This document shows, piece after piece, positions 44,187 to 44,588 of a stretch of DNA of 44,588 bases. Origin of the DNA: Bacteroidaceae bacterium (GTDB taxonomy: Bacteria; Bacteroidota; Bacteroidia; Bacteroidales; Bacteroidaceae). A program made the translations under genes and the position numbers. Location of the stretch: assembly GCA_017442185.1 (NCBI GenBank), contig JAFSAT010000022.1, forward strand, positions 1-44,588, in the 5' to 3' direction. How positions within the stretch are numbered: the first letter of the stretch is position 1; every line of letters begins with the position of its first letter. The notes beneath the pieces are model-generated. The model was given only the letters and a program-made list of their open reading frames with translations, was not told the origin of the DNA and did no database searches.

Positions 44187-44219
44187 TCTTCGACGAGGAG
44201 GAGTATTAATAGGCAAAAA
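44187..44219. repeat. 33-bp direct repeat, copy 3
   Basis: Has the 23-base core identical to copy 1, then TAGGCAAAAA (copy 1: TGGGCAAAAA). No coding sequence for a DUF2795 protein precedes it. It separates module 2 from module 3. Confidence 0.8.
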
Positions 44220-44224
44220 TTGAG

Positions 44225-44408
44225 TTAAATGATTAAACATCAGCGGGATAAGCAAAGATAATTTGTTTGTCCCGCTGATATTTAATGGTCTTTTAAGGCT
44301 TATAACAGCCAAGTTTGTATATCTGAGAATATACAAGTTACAATATTGTAGGTTAGTATTTGTATCTCAACTGCAGAGGGTTAGAAAATCCTCGGGAATA
44401 TTAAAATT
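44225..44408 (+). repeat. 184-bp direct repeat, copy R3
   Basis: Second copy of R2 with the same order of hairpins and promoter-like stretch. Here it ends 13 bases before the ATG of a secreted-protein gene, so it most likely acts as that gene's promoter and leader. Together with copy 3 of the 33-bp repeat and the GH108 promoter it fills the spacer 43985-44421. Confidence 0.8.
44235..44283 (+). terminator. Terminator hairpin in R3
   Basis: AAACATCAGCGGGA pairs with TCCCGCTGATaTTT, then AATGGTCTTTT follows. Against R2, an A-T pair has become G-C and a mismatch has become G-C, so pairing is kept under selection. Confidence 0.78.
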
Positions 44409-44421
44409 AATAACAAATTTT

Positions 44422-44588
44422 ATGAAACGACTATTATCAACAACATATCTGCTTATGACATTGCTTGCAACAGTTTCAGCGCAATATTTTATCATCGACA
44501 CGACAAGATTAAGTAAAGCCTACAATGATTTATTGCAGAATCCACAATCAGGACTTAAGCAGAGAGAATTTTTCAATGCGTTTCCGGG
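44422..44588 (+). CDS. Secreted protein, N-terminal part only
   Basis: The frame from ATG 44422 is open to the window end (55 complete codons). It begins MKRLLSTTYLLMTLLATVSA, a clear signal peptide cut before QYFII, and continues DTTRLSKAYNDLLQNPQSGL. There is no lipobox Cys. It follows R3 directly and is the first gene of module 3. The family cannot be told from this part. Confidence 0.65.
   Translation, partial: MKRLLSTTYLLMTLLATVSAQYFIIDTTRLSKAYNDLLQNPQSGLKQREFFNAFP

Noticed and set aside
38525..44219. Integron cassette array with attC sites
   Set aside because: The repeats have no attC-like paired R and L boxes, and no IntI-type integrase is present in the window.
38550..44588. CRISPR array or retron
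   Set aside because: The repeats are few, far apart and of unequal spacing, and there is no Cas or reverse-transcriptase gene.

Overview
The window reads as a chromosomal segment of a member of the order Bacteroidales (phylum Bacteroidota); the family cannot be fixed from sequence alone. The grounds are the gene order rpsU-xerC-hpf followed by tRNA-Thr and tRNA-Tyr, promoters of the TTTG / N19-21 / TAnnTTTG type, a fused SecDF, surface lipoproteins with an acidic signal after the lipidated cysteine (CNSDDD, CSSDDDD), and family-restricted genes (DUF2851, DUF3098, DUF2795, the viroplasmin-type RNase H).

From 1 to about 38,550 it is an ordinary, dense core chromosome. On the minus strand lie two tRNAs, hpf, xerC, rpsU, mdh, waaA and gltX. 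On the plus strand follow a PgpH-type HD phosphodiesterase and a DUF2851 protein, which converge on secDF and two rhomboids (minus). Then come argS, an RNase H, two LtaS-like membrane sulfatases, a radical SAM protein and miaB (plus). A small envelope cluster follows (two surface lipoproteins and a beta-barrel), then gmd-fcl for GDP-fucose (minus), pspC, and a long plus-strand run: methyltransferase, ftsX, DUF3098, uppP, truB, queA, folK, metK with a SAM riboswitch, a degenerate methyltransferase, a PduO-type adenosyltransferase and a DUF2795 gene. Several neighbours overlap by ATGA. Three short repeat elements with terminal inverted repeats lie in this part; one supplies the last codons and stop of folK.

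From about 38,550 to the end the character changes: base composition becomes AT-rich, gene density falls, and direct repeats appear. The last 23 bases of the DUF2795 gene (encoding FDEEEY-stop), plus about 10 downstream bases, recur at 41,998 and 44,187, dividing the region into two complete modules and the start of a third. Module 1 holds a 60-residue acidic protein, a probable structured RNA gene of about 295 nt, a UDG-fold-like protein, a helical protein and an unknown 147-residue protein; two of its genes share an 89-bp structured leader. Module 2 holds a GH108 peptidoglycan hydrolase without a signal peptide and, 3 bp downstream, a lipoprotein with two internal repeats, which looks like a cell-wall-targeting effector with its immunity protein. 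Modules 2 and 3 each start with a 184-bp direct repeat carrying a terminator hairpin, further hairpins and a promoter-like stretch. In module 3 this leads into a secreted-protein gene; in module 2 it now points into the 3' end of the opposing lipoprotein gene. No integrase or transposase is visible, so the view of this region as an insertion hotspot or cassette array is an inference from repeat layout.
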